Assembly (NCBI GenBank): GCA_002737665.1
Contig: NSIF01000021.1
Coordinates: 1-33,173 of the forward strand
Direction of reading: 5' to 3'
Length of the DNA stretch: 33,173 bases
Origin: Flavobacteriales bacterium
Lineage (GTDB): Bacteria; Bacteroidota; Bacteroidia; Palsa-965
The notes below the pieces were generated by a model, which was given only the letters and a program-made list of their open reading frames with translations, had not been told where the DNA came from and did not search any database. This document shows positions 1 to 9,312 of this stretch, in pieces (the first letter of the stretch is position 1; every line of letters begins with the position of its first letter). The position numbers and the translations under genes were made by a program.

Positions 1-569
1 CCACCAAAACCTTCTAAATGTGCCATGCCAACATTTGTAATTAATCCAAAATCGGGTTCTGTAATAGCGCATAAAAATTCGATTTCTTTTTGATGATTTG
101 CTCCCATCTCAATTACTGCAATTTCATGCGATTCATTAAGCTGTAGCAAAGTGAGTGGAACGCCAATGTGATTATTTAAATTCCCACTTGTGAAATGTGT
201 TTTAAATTTTTTGGAAAGCACGCGTGCAATAAGTTCTTTTGTTGTGGTTTTACCATTGCTTCCTGTCAGCGCTAATACTTTTAATTTTTTTTGCCCAAGT
301 TTTTTTCGGTGGTACTGCGCTAGGTTTTGCAATGCAGTTAGCGCATCTTCAACAAAAATAAAATTTTCGGATTTTGTTTCTTGTATTTCATCTACTACTA
401 CATAGGCAGCGCCTTTTAACATTGCTTCTTTAGCAAAAAGATTTCCGTTAAATTTAGCTCCTTTTAATGCAAAAAAAATGCTTCCTTTTTCTACGTTGCG
501 TGTATCCGTACAAACTTGCGGATGAAGAAGAAAAATTTCGTAAAGTTTTTCTGTGTTAGTGAATTTCAT
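1..569 (-). CDS. murF: UDP-N-acetylmuramoyl-tripeptide--D-alanyl-D-alanine ligase (MurF), 5' part
   Basis: MurF is the cytoplasmic ATP-dependent ligase that adds D-Ala-D-Ala to UDP-MurNAc-tripeptide, the last soluble step of the peptidoglycan precursor. I translated the reverse strand by hand: it opens MKFTNTEKLYEIF and gives about 189 residues before running off the left edge. Visible family marks are the N-terminal substrate domain (TDTRNVEKGSIFFALKG, about residues 21-37), the ATP-binding loop TGSNGKTTTKEL (about 102-113), NLNNHIGVPLT, and EMGANHQKEI followed by TEPDFGLITNVGMAHLEGFG, all typical of Mur ligases and of MurF in particular. The ATG at 567-569 is the only sensible start. It lies downstream of gldJ on the same strand but a strong terminator at 601-639 separates them. 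In Flavobacterium, murF is also found near gldJ as far as I recall, which supports the call. The C-terminal ligase domain is outside the window. Confidence 0.95.
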   Translation of the reverse strand, partial: MKFTNTEKLYEIFLLHPQVCTDTRNVEKGSIFFALKGAKFNGNLFAKEAMLKGAAYVVVDEIQETKSENFIFVEDALTALQNLAQYHRKKLGQKKLKVLALTGSNGKTTTKELIARVLSKKFKTHFTSGNLNNHIGVPLTLLQLNESHEIAVIEMGANHQKEIEFLCAITEPDFGLITNVGMAHLEGFG

Positions 570-600
570 TTGGAGCGCAACGAGTTTTTATTTGTTTAGC

Positions 601-639
601 AAAAAAAGACGCTCTAAGTTATGTAGAACTTAGAGCGTC
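601..639 (-). terminator. Rho-independent terminator after gldJ
   Basis: A perfect 13-bp inverted repeat (608-620 with 627-639) encloses a 6-nt loop. On the minus strand it is followed directly by seven T residues (601-607). It sits 20 nt past the gldJ stop and ahead of murF, so it ends the porP-gldJ transcript. The plus strand is also T-rich after the stem, but no plus-strand gene needs it. Confidence 0.88.
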
Positions 640-658
640 AAGTATTTTTGTTTGAAAA

Positions 659-2206
659 TTATTTTCCTCCTAGCCCAACGGGGCTACCAACTCGATCCAT
701 TGCACAACGGAAACCGATGTAAGACGAAGCTTGATTCTGATCAAGATATCTACGTGTTCCTGGTACCATCCAATATGCAAGGTCGTTCCAAGAGCCACCT
801 TTGTAAACATGCACTTTGTCGTTTACTAATGTAAATGATGTTTGAGACTCAGGTGTTGCAAATTCATACATCATTTTATTTTTATTAGTGGACGGGTCCG
901 TATAATAAACAGAGGAATTTAAATCTCCGTCATTATAGTTGATATTGTCTGAGTATTTATAATTACGGCGCTTGTCCAATTTATCTTCTTTATATGACGT
1001 ACTCACTTGGCGGTAACGAATAGCACCTGGGACAGAAACGATATTACTATCTATGTCATAGCGTACAGAATCTTCAACCGCATAAGTTCCTGGAGTTAAG
1101 GAATCCTCTAAAAGAGTTTGGAATACATTTCCACGGAATGAACGGAAATCATCCTCATCTGTTCCACTAAGTGGACGATAAACATCAAGCACCCACTCAG
1201 ATACGTTGCCTGCCATATTGTATAAGCCATAATCATTTGGCCAATAAGAATAAACAGGGGCTGTAATATCCGCGGCATCATTCAACATTCCAGCAATACC
1301 CATATTGTCTCCATTTGAACGTTTGTAGTTCGCCTGCATTTGTCCAATATATTGTTCATTAACATTACGAACGTGGTGTCCATTCCAAGGGTAAAGACGA
1401 CGGTCAGTAACACGCTCATCAATAGTATTTCCAATCAAACCAAATGCAGCGTATTCCCATTCTGCTTCAGTTGGAAGTCTATATTTAGGAAGCAATATCC
1501 CATCTTCCATACGTACCATACGATCTTCTGGTCCTGTTGGATTTAAACTTGGAATATTTTGCAGTACATTTCCTACATATGGGTTGTTCGCTTTAGCACC
1601 AGCCAAATAGTGGTCTGTGTTAAATGTAGCCTCATTTATTTGGTCAGGAGCAAAATCAAGTATTCCTTCGCGAACAAGAATGAACTCATTTACACGGTCC
1701 GAACGCCAGCTACAAAAATTACTAGCTTGAAGCCAATTTACTCCTACAACAGGGTAATCCCTATAGGATGGGTGACGAAGATAATAATTCACATAAGGCT
1801 CATTGTAGGCTAGTTTTTCACGCCAAACGAGAGTGTCTGGTAGTGCCCCGACGAAAACTTCTGGATAGTCGGCCTGGTAAACTCGGTCTGTCCAGTATAA
1901 GTATTCCAAATAATCTAAATTTCTAACTTCAGTTTCGTCAATGTAAAATGAAGAAACGGTGACTCTACGAGGCTGGTTGTTCCAATCGTAATTAATATCA
2001 TCCTCAACACGACCCATTGTAAAGGTTCCGCCTTGTACGAAAACTAAACCAGGTCCTGTTTCTTGTTCTTCGTAGGGTACGACCTCAAAACCCCCGTTGT
2101 CAGGGTCGTTGTAATTCCAACCAGTTATGTTAGAACGTTCTTTTTGACAGGAAGCTAAAATGGAGATTCCTGCAATAAGCATCAACGGCAGCGTGGCTTT
2201 ATTCAT
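659..2206 (-). CDS. gldJ: Gliding motility / T9SS lipoprotein GldJ (FGE-sulfatase fold)
   Basis: GldJ is an outer-membrane-associated lipoprotein needed for gliding and for stable type IX secretion in Flavobacterium. The protein is about 515 residues. It opens with a lipoprotein signal peptide ending in the lipobox LASC (acylated Cys about residue 20). The rest is one formylglycine-generating-enzyme-like (SUMF1) fold, marked by FVQGGTFTMG near the start of the domain, FYIDETEVRN, YPVVGVNWLQA, YRLPTEAEWEYAA, GLYNMAGNVSEWV, HVYKGGSWND and a final GFRCAMD. These folds are structural here, not catalytic. I chose the ATG at 2204-2206 because it gives the lipoprotein signal; an in-frame ATG at 2347 would add a non-signal extension lying inside porP. 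The paralogues GldK/PorK share the fold. The neighbourhood murF, porU, porV favours GldJ, because in F. johnsoniae gldJ lies beside porU and porV, whereas gldK precedes gldL-M-N, which are absent here. Confidence 0.87.
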   Translation of the reverse strand: MNKATLPLMLIAGISILASCQKERSNITGWNYNDPDNGGFEVVPYEEQETGPGLVFVQGGTFTMGRVEDDINYDWNNQPRRVTVSSFYIDETEVRNLDYLEYLYWTDRVYQADYPEVFVGALPDTLVWREKLAYNEPYVNYYLRHPSYRDYPVVGVNWLQASNFCSWRSDRVNEFILVREGILDFAPDQINEATFNTDHYLAGAKANNPYVGNVLQNIPSLNPTGPEDRMVRMEDGILLPKYRLPTEAEWEYAAFGLIGNTIDERVTDRRLYPWNGHHVRNVNEQYIGQMQANYKRSNGDNMGIAGMLNDAADITAPVYSYWPNDYGLYNMAGNVSEWVLDVYRPLSGTDEDDFRSFRGNVFQTLLEDSLTPGTYAVEDSVRYDIDSNIVSVPGAIRYRQVSTSYKEDKLDKRRNYKYSDNINYNDGDLNSSVYYTDPSTNKNKMMYEFATPESQTSFTLVNDKVHVYKGGSWNDLAYWMVPGTRRYLDQNQASSYIGFRCAMDRVGSPVGLGGK

Positions 2207-2295
2207 GACTATTTTTTTTGTTGTGTTTATTATTTTAGGTATAACGAAAAAAAATTTCTTTTGATATGTTAGTATCGAAAATAAATTAATAAAGT

Positions 2296-3249
2296 TTAGA
2301 ATGAAGGGCAACTTATTGTTCTGAACTTTTTCTTCTTTGGTTTGCATTGAAATTGCATTTGGAAAGAAAGCTCATGAGAACCAGCTGTTGCATTCGTTAG
2401 TTTAGAAATGGTTACGTCGTAGCTGTATCCAAATTTAAATAAATCCTGCTGAAACCCAACAAGAAGAATGAATGAGTCTGCATTTCGGTACCAAACACCT
2501 CCCACAATTGGGCCTTTTGTAATATAGATACCTAAATTCAATTGTTGAAAATCCTGTTGTTTTTGGAAAAGAATGTTCGGTGAAATACTAGATTCGCTGT
2601 ACTTCCCACCTAAAGGAATGACAGCGCCTGCGTGTCCTGTGTATTTCATTGGTAGTTTGGAAGTTCCGAGGAATCCTTCATCAGGTTCTGTTATATGATG
2701 AACAGCAAATCCAAAGAAATATTTGCGGCTATAACCTAGTACACCAGCTGAAAAATCTACATTCGTCTTGTTGGTTACTCCAGGAACCTCATTTGTATTG
2801 TATATAAATCCACGGCGAGGGTCAATCATATCACCGAAATTTAATTTAGTCCAATCAACCGATTTTTGCATAAATGTGGCTTGAAGGCCCATTTTAATAG
2901 AAAATTCTCGGGATACATTTAATTGGTAAGAGTAAATACCTGAAATATTTGTGGTGTTTATTGTTGCTTGTCCTGCACGATCATTGGTCATTATAAGTCC
3001 AATTCCGCCACCAATTTCATCAATGTGCTGGTCGTAGGAAGCACTATAAGTTACGAATGTGCCAGAAATGCCAGGCCATTGGTTACGGTAATTAAAACAC
3101 ACTCTTGGACAACGAGCCGTTCCTGCAAAAGCCGGATTTAGATAAAGAGGGTTGGCGTAAAACTGAGTAAACTCGGGGTCTTGAGCAAACAAGTCACCCA
3201 AACCAACAGTAGAAATTAGACCCAAAACAATTACGAAGCGCTTAAACAT
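2296..3249 (-). CDS. Type IX secretion membrane protein, PorP/SprF family
   Basis: PorP/SprF proteins are outer-membrane beta-barrels of the T9SS; family members pair with particular gliding or secretion partners. The 317-residue product has a signal peptide (MFKRF...LFAQ, about 22 residues), the family opening QDPEFTQFYANPLYLNPAFAGT, and alternating amphipathic strands throughout. It ends in the conserved basic tail KKKKFRTISCPSF, which is seen at the C-terminus of many PorP/SprF proteins. It lies 89 nt upstream of gldJ on the same strand and is probably co-transcribed with it; the pair ends at the 601-639 terminator. It is divergent from porU. Which subclass it belongs to (PorP proper, SprF, or another paralogue) cannot be decided here, because gldK/porK-L-M-N are not in the window. 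Confidence 0.9.
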   Translation of the reverse strand: MFKRFVIVLGLISTVGLGDLFAQDPEFTQFYANPLYLNPAFAGTARCPRVCFNYRNQWPGISGTFVTYSASYDQHIDEIGGGIGLIMTNDRAGQATINTTNISGIYSYQLNVSREFSIKMGLQATFMQKSVDWTKLNFGDMIDPRRGFIYNTNEVPGVTNKTNVDFSAGVLGYSRKYFFGFAVHHITEPDEGFLGTSKLPMKYTGHAGAVIPLGGKYSESSISPNILFQKQQDFQQLNLGIYITKGPIVGGVWYRNADSFILLVGFQQDLFKFGYSYDVTISKLTNATAGSHELSFQMQFQCKPKKKKFRTISCPSF

Positions 3250-3441
3250 ATTGTGGTGCTATAATAATAAGAGAACAATTTTACGAAAAAAAAACGAAAC
3301 AGTTTCAAATAATTCGTTTTTAAGGGAAATGACGGCAATAATTAGTGCTTTTATGCGTTTTCGAGGAGATTTAAAAACAGCATGAAATTTTATATACCAA
3401 AGTTAATTTATTTAAGCGAAAAAAGCAATTGCCAGCCAGAA

Positions 3442-3449
3442 TACATTTG
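3442..3449 (+). promoter_or_regulatory. Candidate -7 promoter element (TAnnTTTG) for porU
   Basis: TACATTTG matches the Bacteroidetes -7 consensus TAnnTTTG exactly. It lies 45 nt before the porU start in the porP-porU divergent spacer. No convincing TTG -33 element was found at the usual distance, so this is motif evidence only. Confidence 0.4.
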
Positions 3450-3494
3450 TTTAGTTGCAATTGTTACTTTTATAGATTCTATGCCAAATAAACA

Positions 3495-6400
3495 ATGATG
3501 CAATTAATTCAATTAAAACGACATTTTCTACTTATTAGTATATTTCTTTGTTTGATTTTAAATACTTCTGCTCAAAATGCCCGGGAAGTATTGAAATTGG
3601 ATAAAAGAGAAATTCGTTGGTCTGCTCCGGTTAATTCAGCGTTTTCTGATACAGAAAAGAGGAGCTTTCTCAGTTTCGACGGTGTAACTTATGATGCGGA
3701 AAGGGATTTTCTTCCTTTGTTTACTGAAAGCCGAAAACTTCCACTAGGAAGCACATCCGCTACTGCAAAAATTTATAATGCAGTATATACACCACTTGAT
3801 CAAGCATCTTTAATTTCCATTGGACGATCAACCTCGTTTCTTTCAGACCAAGTTAAAATAGAGGTTTCTGTCTTGATTTCTCGTAGAGAACCAATTGCAA
3901 ATGTTTCTATCATTCCTTTGAGAATCAATGCTGTAACAGGTCAGGTTGAAAAACTGCTCAGTTTTGATATTGAAATTCAGTCTAGCGAAAATGCTAACCG
4001 AATAGCACCTCTTAGTCAGTTTGCGTCCAACTCGGTTTTAGCTTCAGGTACTTGGCACCGAATTGGCGTCACTCTCAATGGAGTTTATAAAGTAGATTTT
4101 AACTTTCTTGCCGGTTTAGGGCTCGATATGTCTACGCTTGACCCTGCTACTATTCGTTTGTATGGGAATGGGCATGGCCAGCTTCCTTTTAGCAACTCAG
4201 GAACTCATCAAGATGATTTAAGTGAATACGCCATTGAAGTTCAAGATCAAAATTCAAACGGAATTTTTGATTCCAATGATTTGATGTTGTTTTATGGCAC
4301 AACTCCTAATTCCTGGACTTTTAACTCCGGAGATAATCATTTTCATCACGCTGTTCATAAATATTGCGACACTACCTATTATTTCTTGACTACCGATTTA
4401 GGTCCTGGGAAAAGAATTTTATCTCAAGCTTCCACCATCACTCCTCCCAATCAAATCGTAAACGCTTTCGATGATTACCAGTTTCATGAATATGACAATG
4501 AAAATTTGATTAAATCTGGAAGAGAGTGGTACGGAGAAAAATTCGACATTCTTAATTCCTACAGCTTTGCATTTGTTTTCCCAAATATTGTTGATACGTC
4601 CAACGCTAGTGTAGAGGTTGATTTAATTTCACGTTGCGACATTGCCAACTCATACGCTGTAAACGCACAAACAACATCGGGAGTGTTGTCAACAGGATTT
4701 ATAAGTTCAGCTTGTTATTATTGCACTTACGCAGCATCAGGAAACACAAACATTTCTTTTCATCCAACGAATTCACTTATCAATGTGAGTATAACCAAAC
4801 AAAACGCTACCGCTGTTGGATGGTTAAATTGGATTAGGGTAAATGCACGACGGAAATTAATAATGAATGGCAGTCAAATGAGTTTTCGCGATTCAAGAAC
4901 TGCTGGCTTAGGAAACATTTCGCAATTTACTTTGGACGGCGCTATGCCAAGCTTAAAGGTTTGGGACGTTTCTGATCTTTCCAATGTTGCATTGCAAAGT
5001 ACTGTTTCAGTAAACACAACTTTAGAATGGAAAATACCTACGGACTATGTACATGAATTTATTGCATTCGATGGACTTTCCTTTCAGACTCCCGTAAATT
5101 TTGGTGCTGTTGCAAATCAGAATTTGCATTCCATGCAGGCAGTAGATTTTATTATTGTAACGCACCCTGATTTTCAGACGCAAGCGCAAGAATTAGCAGA
5201 CCTTCATTCGACTTTTGATAGTCTATCTTATTTAATTGTTAATCCTCAACAGATATACAATGAATTCTCTTCGGGAATGCAGGACGTAACAGCAATTCGT
5301 GATTTTGTTCGAATGATTTACTCTCGTGCTTTAAGTCAAACAGATCTTCCAAGGTATCTTCTTTTATATGGTGATGGTTCTTATGATAACAAACATCGAC
5401 TCCCAAGTAATTCTAATTTTATCCCAACTTTTCAAAATTTAAATTCTCTTACTCCAACGGAATCGTATGTATCCGATCAATATTTTACATTACTCGATGA
5501 CGCAGGTGGTTGGGATAACGGTAGTGATGTTGGCGCAATGGACATTGGTGTTGGACGTTTCCCTGTCCGTTCAGGTTATGAAGCACAAGTTATGGTTGAT
5601 AAAGTCAGGCAATATATGACACGCCAAATGCCCGTTTCCAATGTTGCGGTTTGCGCAACTGATCGATGTTCAAATGGCGGGGAGTGGAAAAATTGGATTG
5701 CATTTATTGGTGATGATGAAGATTCTGATATTCACATGAGCCAAGCGAATCAACTTGCAACTTTTGTTGATACCACATATGATAATTTTAATATTGATAA
5801 AATTTATTTAGATGCCTATCAGCAACAACAAACACCAGGTGGAGAAAGATATCCTGATGTTAATGCTGCAATTGATAAACGTCAGGCATTGGGTTCTCTT
5901 ATATTAAATTATACGGGACACGGCGGTGAAGTTGGTTGGGCACATGAACGTATTTTGGAAGTTTCGCAAGTTAATGGATGGACAAATAGTTGTAATATGC
6001 CATTGTTTGTCACTGCAACATGTGAGTTCAGTCGTTTTGACGATCCATTTAGAACATCTGCAGGTGAATACGTATTATTAAATTCAGCCGGCGGAGGAAT
6101 TGGTTTACTTACCACTGTTCGTCTGGTTTACTCAACGCCAAATTTTGTTCTGAATCAAAATTTTTACGAATGTGCTTTTGAAAAGGTGAACGGTGAAATG
6201 CCGCGGATTGGAGATCTGTACCGTATTACTCAAGTCTCTAGCGGGAATAATACCAACAATAGAAATTTTACTTTACTTGGCGACCCAGCGTTGAGACTAA
6301 ATTATCCTATTAATTCTGTAGCTACAACCGAGGTCAATCATGTTGTGATTACAAGTCAGCCAGATACTTTGCGTGCACTAAGTTTTGTTACGATAAAAGG

Positions 6401-7391
6401 TTTTGTGTCAGACTCACTTGGAAACATTCTTCCAAATTTCAACGGAATTCTTTATCCTTCTGTTTTTGATAAAGCAAAAATGATTACAACATTAGCAAAC
6501 GATCCGCCTAATCCAGCTTTTACTTTCCTTTTACAGAAAAGCGTTTTGTATCATGGTAAGGCAAGTGTTGTGAATGGATATTTTGAGTTTTCTTTTGTTG
6601 TTCCTAAGGATATTGCTTACCAATATGGATTGGGTCGATTAAGTTATTTTGCAGATAACGGAATAACAGACGCCAGTGGAAGTTTTGAAAATATTATTAT
6701 TGGCGGCTCTAATCCAAATGCACCTACTGATGTTACCGGTCCGCAATTAAAACTTTATCTCAACGACAGTAATTTTGTTTTCGGAGGAATTACAAACAAT
6801 AGCCCGAAACTTTTTGCAGTTGTTCTCGATTCAAACGGTGTGAATACGGTTGGAAATGGAATCGGTCACGATGTGGTTGCAATTCTTGATGACGAAACTG
6901 CGAATGCAATAGTTTTAAATGATTATTATCAATCTGATATAAACAGTTACCAAAGCGGGAAAATTATTTATCCTTTCAGTTCTTTGGAACAAGGTAAACA
7001 CACACTGAGTTTGAAGGTATGGGATGTTTATAACAACTCGACTACAGTAAAAACTGAATTTACAGTAACAAATCCTGAAGTGCTTACATTGAATCACGTT
7101 CTTAATTATCCAAACCCATTTACGACACATACGTCATTTTATATGGAGTATAACCAATGCTGTGTTGATTACGATATCATGATTCAAGTGTTTACGGTTT
7201 CAGGGAAATTGGTAAAAACTATCAATGAACACGTCGCTTCAGAAGGGTTCCGTTCGGAGGCAATTGATTGGGATGGAAAAGATGATTATGGAGATTTTCT
7301 TGGTCGTGGGGTTTATATTTATCATGTAGTGGCTCGTACTTCTGATGGTAAAACAGCTGATAAATTCGAAAAACTTGTAATTCTTAAATAG
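3495..7391 (+). CDS. porU: T9SS C-terminal signal peptidase/sortase PorU (C25 gingipain-like)
   Basis: PorU is the cell-surface protease that removes the C-terminal sorting domain (CTD) of type IX cargo and, in Porphyromonas, links cargo to A-LPS. The product is 1298 residues, close to flavobacterial PorU. A signal peptide (about 1-26, ending NTSAQ) is followed by a long beta-rich N-terminal region and then a caspase-like peptidase C25 domain. The catalytic His is H809 in NYTGHGGEVGW and the catalytic Cys is C843 in FVTATCEFSRFDDP, so the enzyme looks active. The C-terminus is itself CTD-like (LNYPNPF about 1208, GRGVYIYHV, EKLVILK), as in other PorU proteins, where it is retained. Two tandem ATGs (3495 and 3498) can serve as start. 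It is 51 nt upstream of porV, the same order as in F. johnsoniae. Confidence 0.95.
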   Translation: MMQLIQLKRHFLLISIFLCLILNTSAQNAREVLKLDKREIRWSAPVNSAFSDTEKRSFLSFDGVTYDAERDFLPLFTESRKLPLGSTSATAKIYNAVYTPLDQASLISIGRSTSFLSDQVKIEVSVLISRREPIANVSIIPLRINAVTGQVEKLLSFDIEIQSSENANRIAPLSQFASNSVLASGTWHRIGVTLNGVYKVDFNFLAGLGLDMSTLDPATIRLYGNGHGQLPFSNSGTHQDDLSEYAIEVQDQNSNGIFDSNDLMLFYGTTPNSWTFNSGDNHFHHAVHKYCDTTYYFLTTDLGPGKRILSQASTITPPNQIVNAFDDYQFHEYDNENLIKSGREWYGEKFDILNSYSFAFVFPNIVDTSNASVEVDLISRCDIANSYAVNAQTTSGVLSTGFISSACYYCTYAASGNTNISFHPTNSLINVSITKQNATAVGWLNWIRVNARRKLIMNGSQMSFRDSRTAGLGNISQFTLDGAMPSLKVWDVSDLSNVALQSTVSVNTTLEWKIPTDYVHEFIAFDGLSFQTPVNFGAVANQNLHSMQAVDFIIVTHPDFQTQAQELADLHSTFDSLSYLIVNPQQIYNEFSSGMQDVTAIRDFVRMIYSRALSQTDLPRYLLLYGDGSYDNKHRLPSNSNFIPTFQNLNSLTPTESYVSDQYFTLLDDAGGWDNGSDVGAMDIGVGRFPVRSGYEAQVMVDKVRQYMTRQMPVSNVAVCATDRCSNGGEWKNWIAFIGDDEDSDIHMSQANQLATFVDTTYDNFNIDKIYLDAYQQQQTPGGERYPDVNAAIDKRQALGSLILNYTGHGGEVGWAHERILEVSQVNGWTNSCNMPLFVTATCEFSRFDDPFRTSAGEYVLLNSAGGGIGLLTTVRLVYSTPNFVLNQNFYECAFEKVNGEMPRIGDLYRITQVSSGNNTNNRNFTLLGDPALRLNYPINSVATTEVNHVVITSQPDTLRALSFVTIKGFVSDSLGNILPNFNGILYPSVFDKAKMITTLANDPPNPAFTFLLQKSVLYHGKASVVNGYFEFSFVVPKDIAYQYGLGRLSYFADNGITDASGSFENIIIGGSNPNAPTDVTGPQLKLYLNDSNFVFGGITNNSPKLFAVVLDSNGVNTVGNGIGHDVVAILDDETANAIVLNDYYQSDINSYQSGKIIYPFSSLEQGKHTLSLKVWDVYNNSTTVKTEFTVTNPEVLTLNHVLNYPNPFTTHTSFYMEYNQCCVDYDIMIQVFTVSGKLVKTINEHVASEGFRSEAIDWDGKDDYGDFLGRGVYIYHVVARTSDGKTADKFEKLVILK

Positions 7392-7416
7392 GTATTAAAC
7401 TATCGTCTTATTTTTT

Positions 7417-7424
7417 TAATTTTG
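7417..7424 (+). promoter_or_regulatory. Candidate -7 promoter element (TAnnTTTG) for porV
   Basis: TAATTTTG, an exact TAnnTTTG match, lies between the porU stop and the porV ATG and ends 18 nt before that ATG. It could give porV its own transcript in addition to read-through from porU. The surrounding T-rich tract makes a chance match possible. Confidence 0.35.
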
Positions 7425-7442
7425 TTTCTTAATATTGCGCAT

Positions 7443-8711
7443 ATGAATAAAAAAGTGATCAGAATGGTAATTGGTGGTGGATTTATTGCCACATTTTTCA
7501 TTTCAATTCAAGTTAACGCTCAGGTGACAACAGCTCAGGTAAATCAATTTTTGAGTCAGATTAATACCATTACAACAGCTGTTCCTTTTTTAATGATCAC
7601 ACCTGATTCTCGAGCTGCAGGCATGGGTGAAACTGGCGTTGCTACTACTCCTGATGTTAATTCTGTCCATTGGAATGCAGCAAAGCTTCCCTTTTCTGAT
7701 AAAAAGATGGGACTTGGTATTTCCTATGCACCTTGGTTACGCGCCTTAGTTCCGGATATTAATTTAGCGTATGTTTCTTTTTATTCTAAATTAAAAGATA
7801 AAAATTCAGCTGTAGCAGGGTCTATGCGGTATTTTTCAATGGGAAATATCACATTTACCGATAACGTTGGAAACACAATTGGACAGTTTCGTCCAAATGA
7901 ATTTGCATTTGATGGAACTTATTCGCGGAAGTTAGGAAGTAAATTTTCTGCAGCAATGACAGCGCGGTTGATTCGTTCTAATCTAACCAATGGAATCACT
8001 GTTGCCGGACAAGATACAAAAGCAGGTTCTGCTTTTGCTGTAGATTTATCTGGTTATTATAACAACAAAAAAATTAAAATTGATGGTAAGCCGGGCACTT
8101 TAATGTTTGGATTGGTGATTTCCAATATTGGGTCTAAAATATCTTACAGCACTTCCGTTAATCGTGATTTTATTCCTATGAATCTCAGACTTGGATCTGG
8201 GATTGTGATTGATGCTGATGCCTATAACCAGATTGGGTTCCAATTGGAATTTACTAAATTACTAGTTCCTACTCCGCCACAATATTCAATTGATGCAAAT
8301 GGCAGCCCCAACATAGATCCTAATACTGGACAGTATGTTATTCTTGCTGGTAGAGATCCAAATGTTTCTGTGCCGCAAGCAATTTTTCAGTCATTTTACG
8401 ATGCCCCAGGTGGTTTTAAAGAAGAGTTGCGCGAAATAAATATTTGTACTGGTTTAGAATATTGGTACAACCAGATTTTTGCAGTTCGCGCGGGATATTT
8501 TTACGAGGCAGCTACAAAGGGAAATAGACAATTTCTAACGATTGGTGCTGGTTTGAAATACAATGTGTTTGGTTTGGATTTTGCTTACCTGATCCCTACA
8601 AATGGCCAACGCAGCCCATTACAAAATACACTTCGCTTTACGTTAATTTTTGACTTTGATGCTTTTAATAATCTAGGTAAGGACGCAGGGGCTAACGAAG
8701 GAGGCAAATAA
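7443..8711 (+). CDS. porV: T9SS outer-membrane protein PorV (LptO)
   Basis: PorV is a FadL-like outer-membrane barrel that takes cargo from the SprA/Sov translocon to PorU and other attachment factors. The product is 422 residues from the ATG at 7443, with a signal peptide of about 27 residues ending VNAQ. The region after it (LMITPDSRAAGMGETGVATTPDVNSVHWNAAKLPF) is the N-terminal hallmark of PorV. The rest reads as amphipathic strands, with the family's internal GLEYWYNQIFAVRAGYFYE and a barrel-closing C-terminal strand. An in-frame ATG at 7422 would put seven extra residues ahead of the signal peptide, so I prefer 7443. It is directly downstream of porU. Confidence 0.94.
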   Translation: MNKKVIRMVIGGGFIATFFISIQVNAQVTTAQVNQFLSQINTITTAVPFLMITPDSRAAGMGETGVATTPDVNSVHWNAAKLPFSDKKMGLGISYAPWLRALVPDINLAYVSFYSKLKDKNSAVAGSMRYFSMGNITFTDNVGNTIGQFRPNEFAFDGTYSRKLGSKFSAAMTARLIRSNLTNGITVAGQDTKAGSAFAVDLSGYYNNKKIKIDGKPGTLMFGLVISNIGSKISYSTSVNRDFIPMNLRLGSGIVIDADAYNQIGFQLEFTKLLVPTPPQYSIDANGSPNIDPNTGQYVILAGRDPNVSVPQAIFQSFYDAPGGFKEELREINICTGLEYWYNQIFAVRAGYFYEAATKGNRQFLTIGAGLKYNVFGLDFAYLIPTNGQRSPLQNTLRFTLIFDFDAFNNLGKDAGANEGGK

Positions 8712-8725
8712 TTTCATTGCTGTTA

Positions 8726-8733
8726 TAAATTTG
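8726..8733 (+). promoter_or_regulatory. Candidate -7 promoter element (TAnnTTTG) for ispF
   Basis: TAAATTTG is an exact consensus match in the 76-nt porV-ispF spacer, 55 nt before the ispF ATG. No clear -33 TTG is seen. It would separate ispF expression from the T9SS genes. Confidence 0.4.
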
Positions 8734-8787
8734 CAGTACTATTTTTATAATCGGTTGAATGTATTACGATTTTGTAAAAAATAAATA

Positions 8788-9270
8788 ATGGCCCCCAATT
8801 TTAGAGTAGGTTTAGGTTTTGATGTTCATCAACTTGTAAAGGGGAGGGAACTTTGGCTTGGCGGAGTACGCATTGAGCATGAATTTGGATGTGATGGGCA
8901 TTCAGACGCTGACGTACTCTTACATGCAATTTGTGATGCTCTTTTAGGAGCGGGCGGAATGCGCGATATTGGGTTTCATTTTCCAAATACGGAAGATGCG
9001 TATAAAAATATTGACAGTAAAATTTTGTTAGAAAAAGTTGTTAAACTACTTGTGGAAAAAGCTTGGAAGGTTGGCAATATTGACGCAACACTTGCAATGG
9101 AACGTCCTAAAATAAATGCGCATGTGCCAATGATGATCAGCACGATATCAAAAATTCTTCAGGTTGAAGAAAGTTGCATTTCTATTAAAGCAACAACAAA
9201 TGAAAAGTTGGGTTATGTGGGAAAAGAAGAAGGTGTTAATGCTTGGGCGGTTGCGCTCATCTACAAATAA
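8788..9270 (+). CDS. ispF: 2-C-methyl-D-erythritol 2,4-cyclodiphosphate synthase
   Basis: IspF converts CDP-methylerythritol 2-phosphate to the cyclodiphosphate with release of CMP, in the cytosolic MEP route to isoprenoids. The product is 160 residues, the usual length. Family marks are the metal ligands D12 and H14 in GFDVHQL and H46 in DADVLLHAICDALLG, the flexible-loop segment DIGFHFPNTE, and the C-terminal substrate/CMP-contact motif ATTNEKLGYVGKEEG. The ATG at 8788 gives the standard N-terminus. It follows porV on the same strand but has no functional link with it, and it converges on the DUF2490 gene. Confidence 0.97.
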   Translation: MAPNFRVGLGFDVHQLVKGRELWLGGVRIEHEFGCDGHSDADVLLHAICDALLGAGGMRDIGFHFPNTEDAYKNIDSKILLEKVVKLLVEKAWKVGNIDATLAMERPKINAHVPMMISTISKILQVEESCISIKATTNEKLGYVGKEEGVNAWAVALIYK

Positions 9271-9290
9271 AGCTTTCCATTTTTAAAATA

Positions 9291-9312
9291 TAATTAGCCT
9301 TCTTACTAATTA
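9291..9312. terminator. Possible weak bidirectional terminator, ispF / DUF2490 gene
   Basis: A 7-bp AT-rich inverted repeat (9291-9297 with 9306-9312, 8-nt loop) lies between the convergent ispF and DUF2490 genes; its right arm includes the DUF2490 stop codon. Low GC and no long T run make it a weak call. Confidence 0.22.

Noticed and set aside
659-2206. GldK/PorK or an active sulfatase-maturing enzyme
   Set aside because: GldL, GldM and GldN do not follow, while murF, porU and porV synteny fits GldJ; such T9SS proteins use the fold structurally.
2207-2347. N-terminal extension of gldJ to an ATG at 2347
   Set aside because: It would overlap the end of porP and hide the lipoprotein signal; the ATG at 2206 gives a clean lipobox.
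3495-7391. Gingipain-type secreted protease
   Set aside because: Length, a CTD-like but PorU-type tail, and direct linkage to porV identify PorU.
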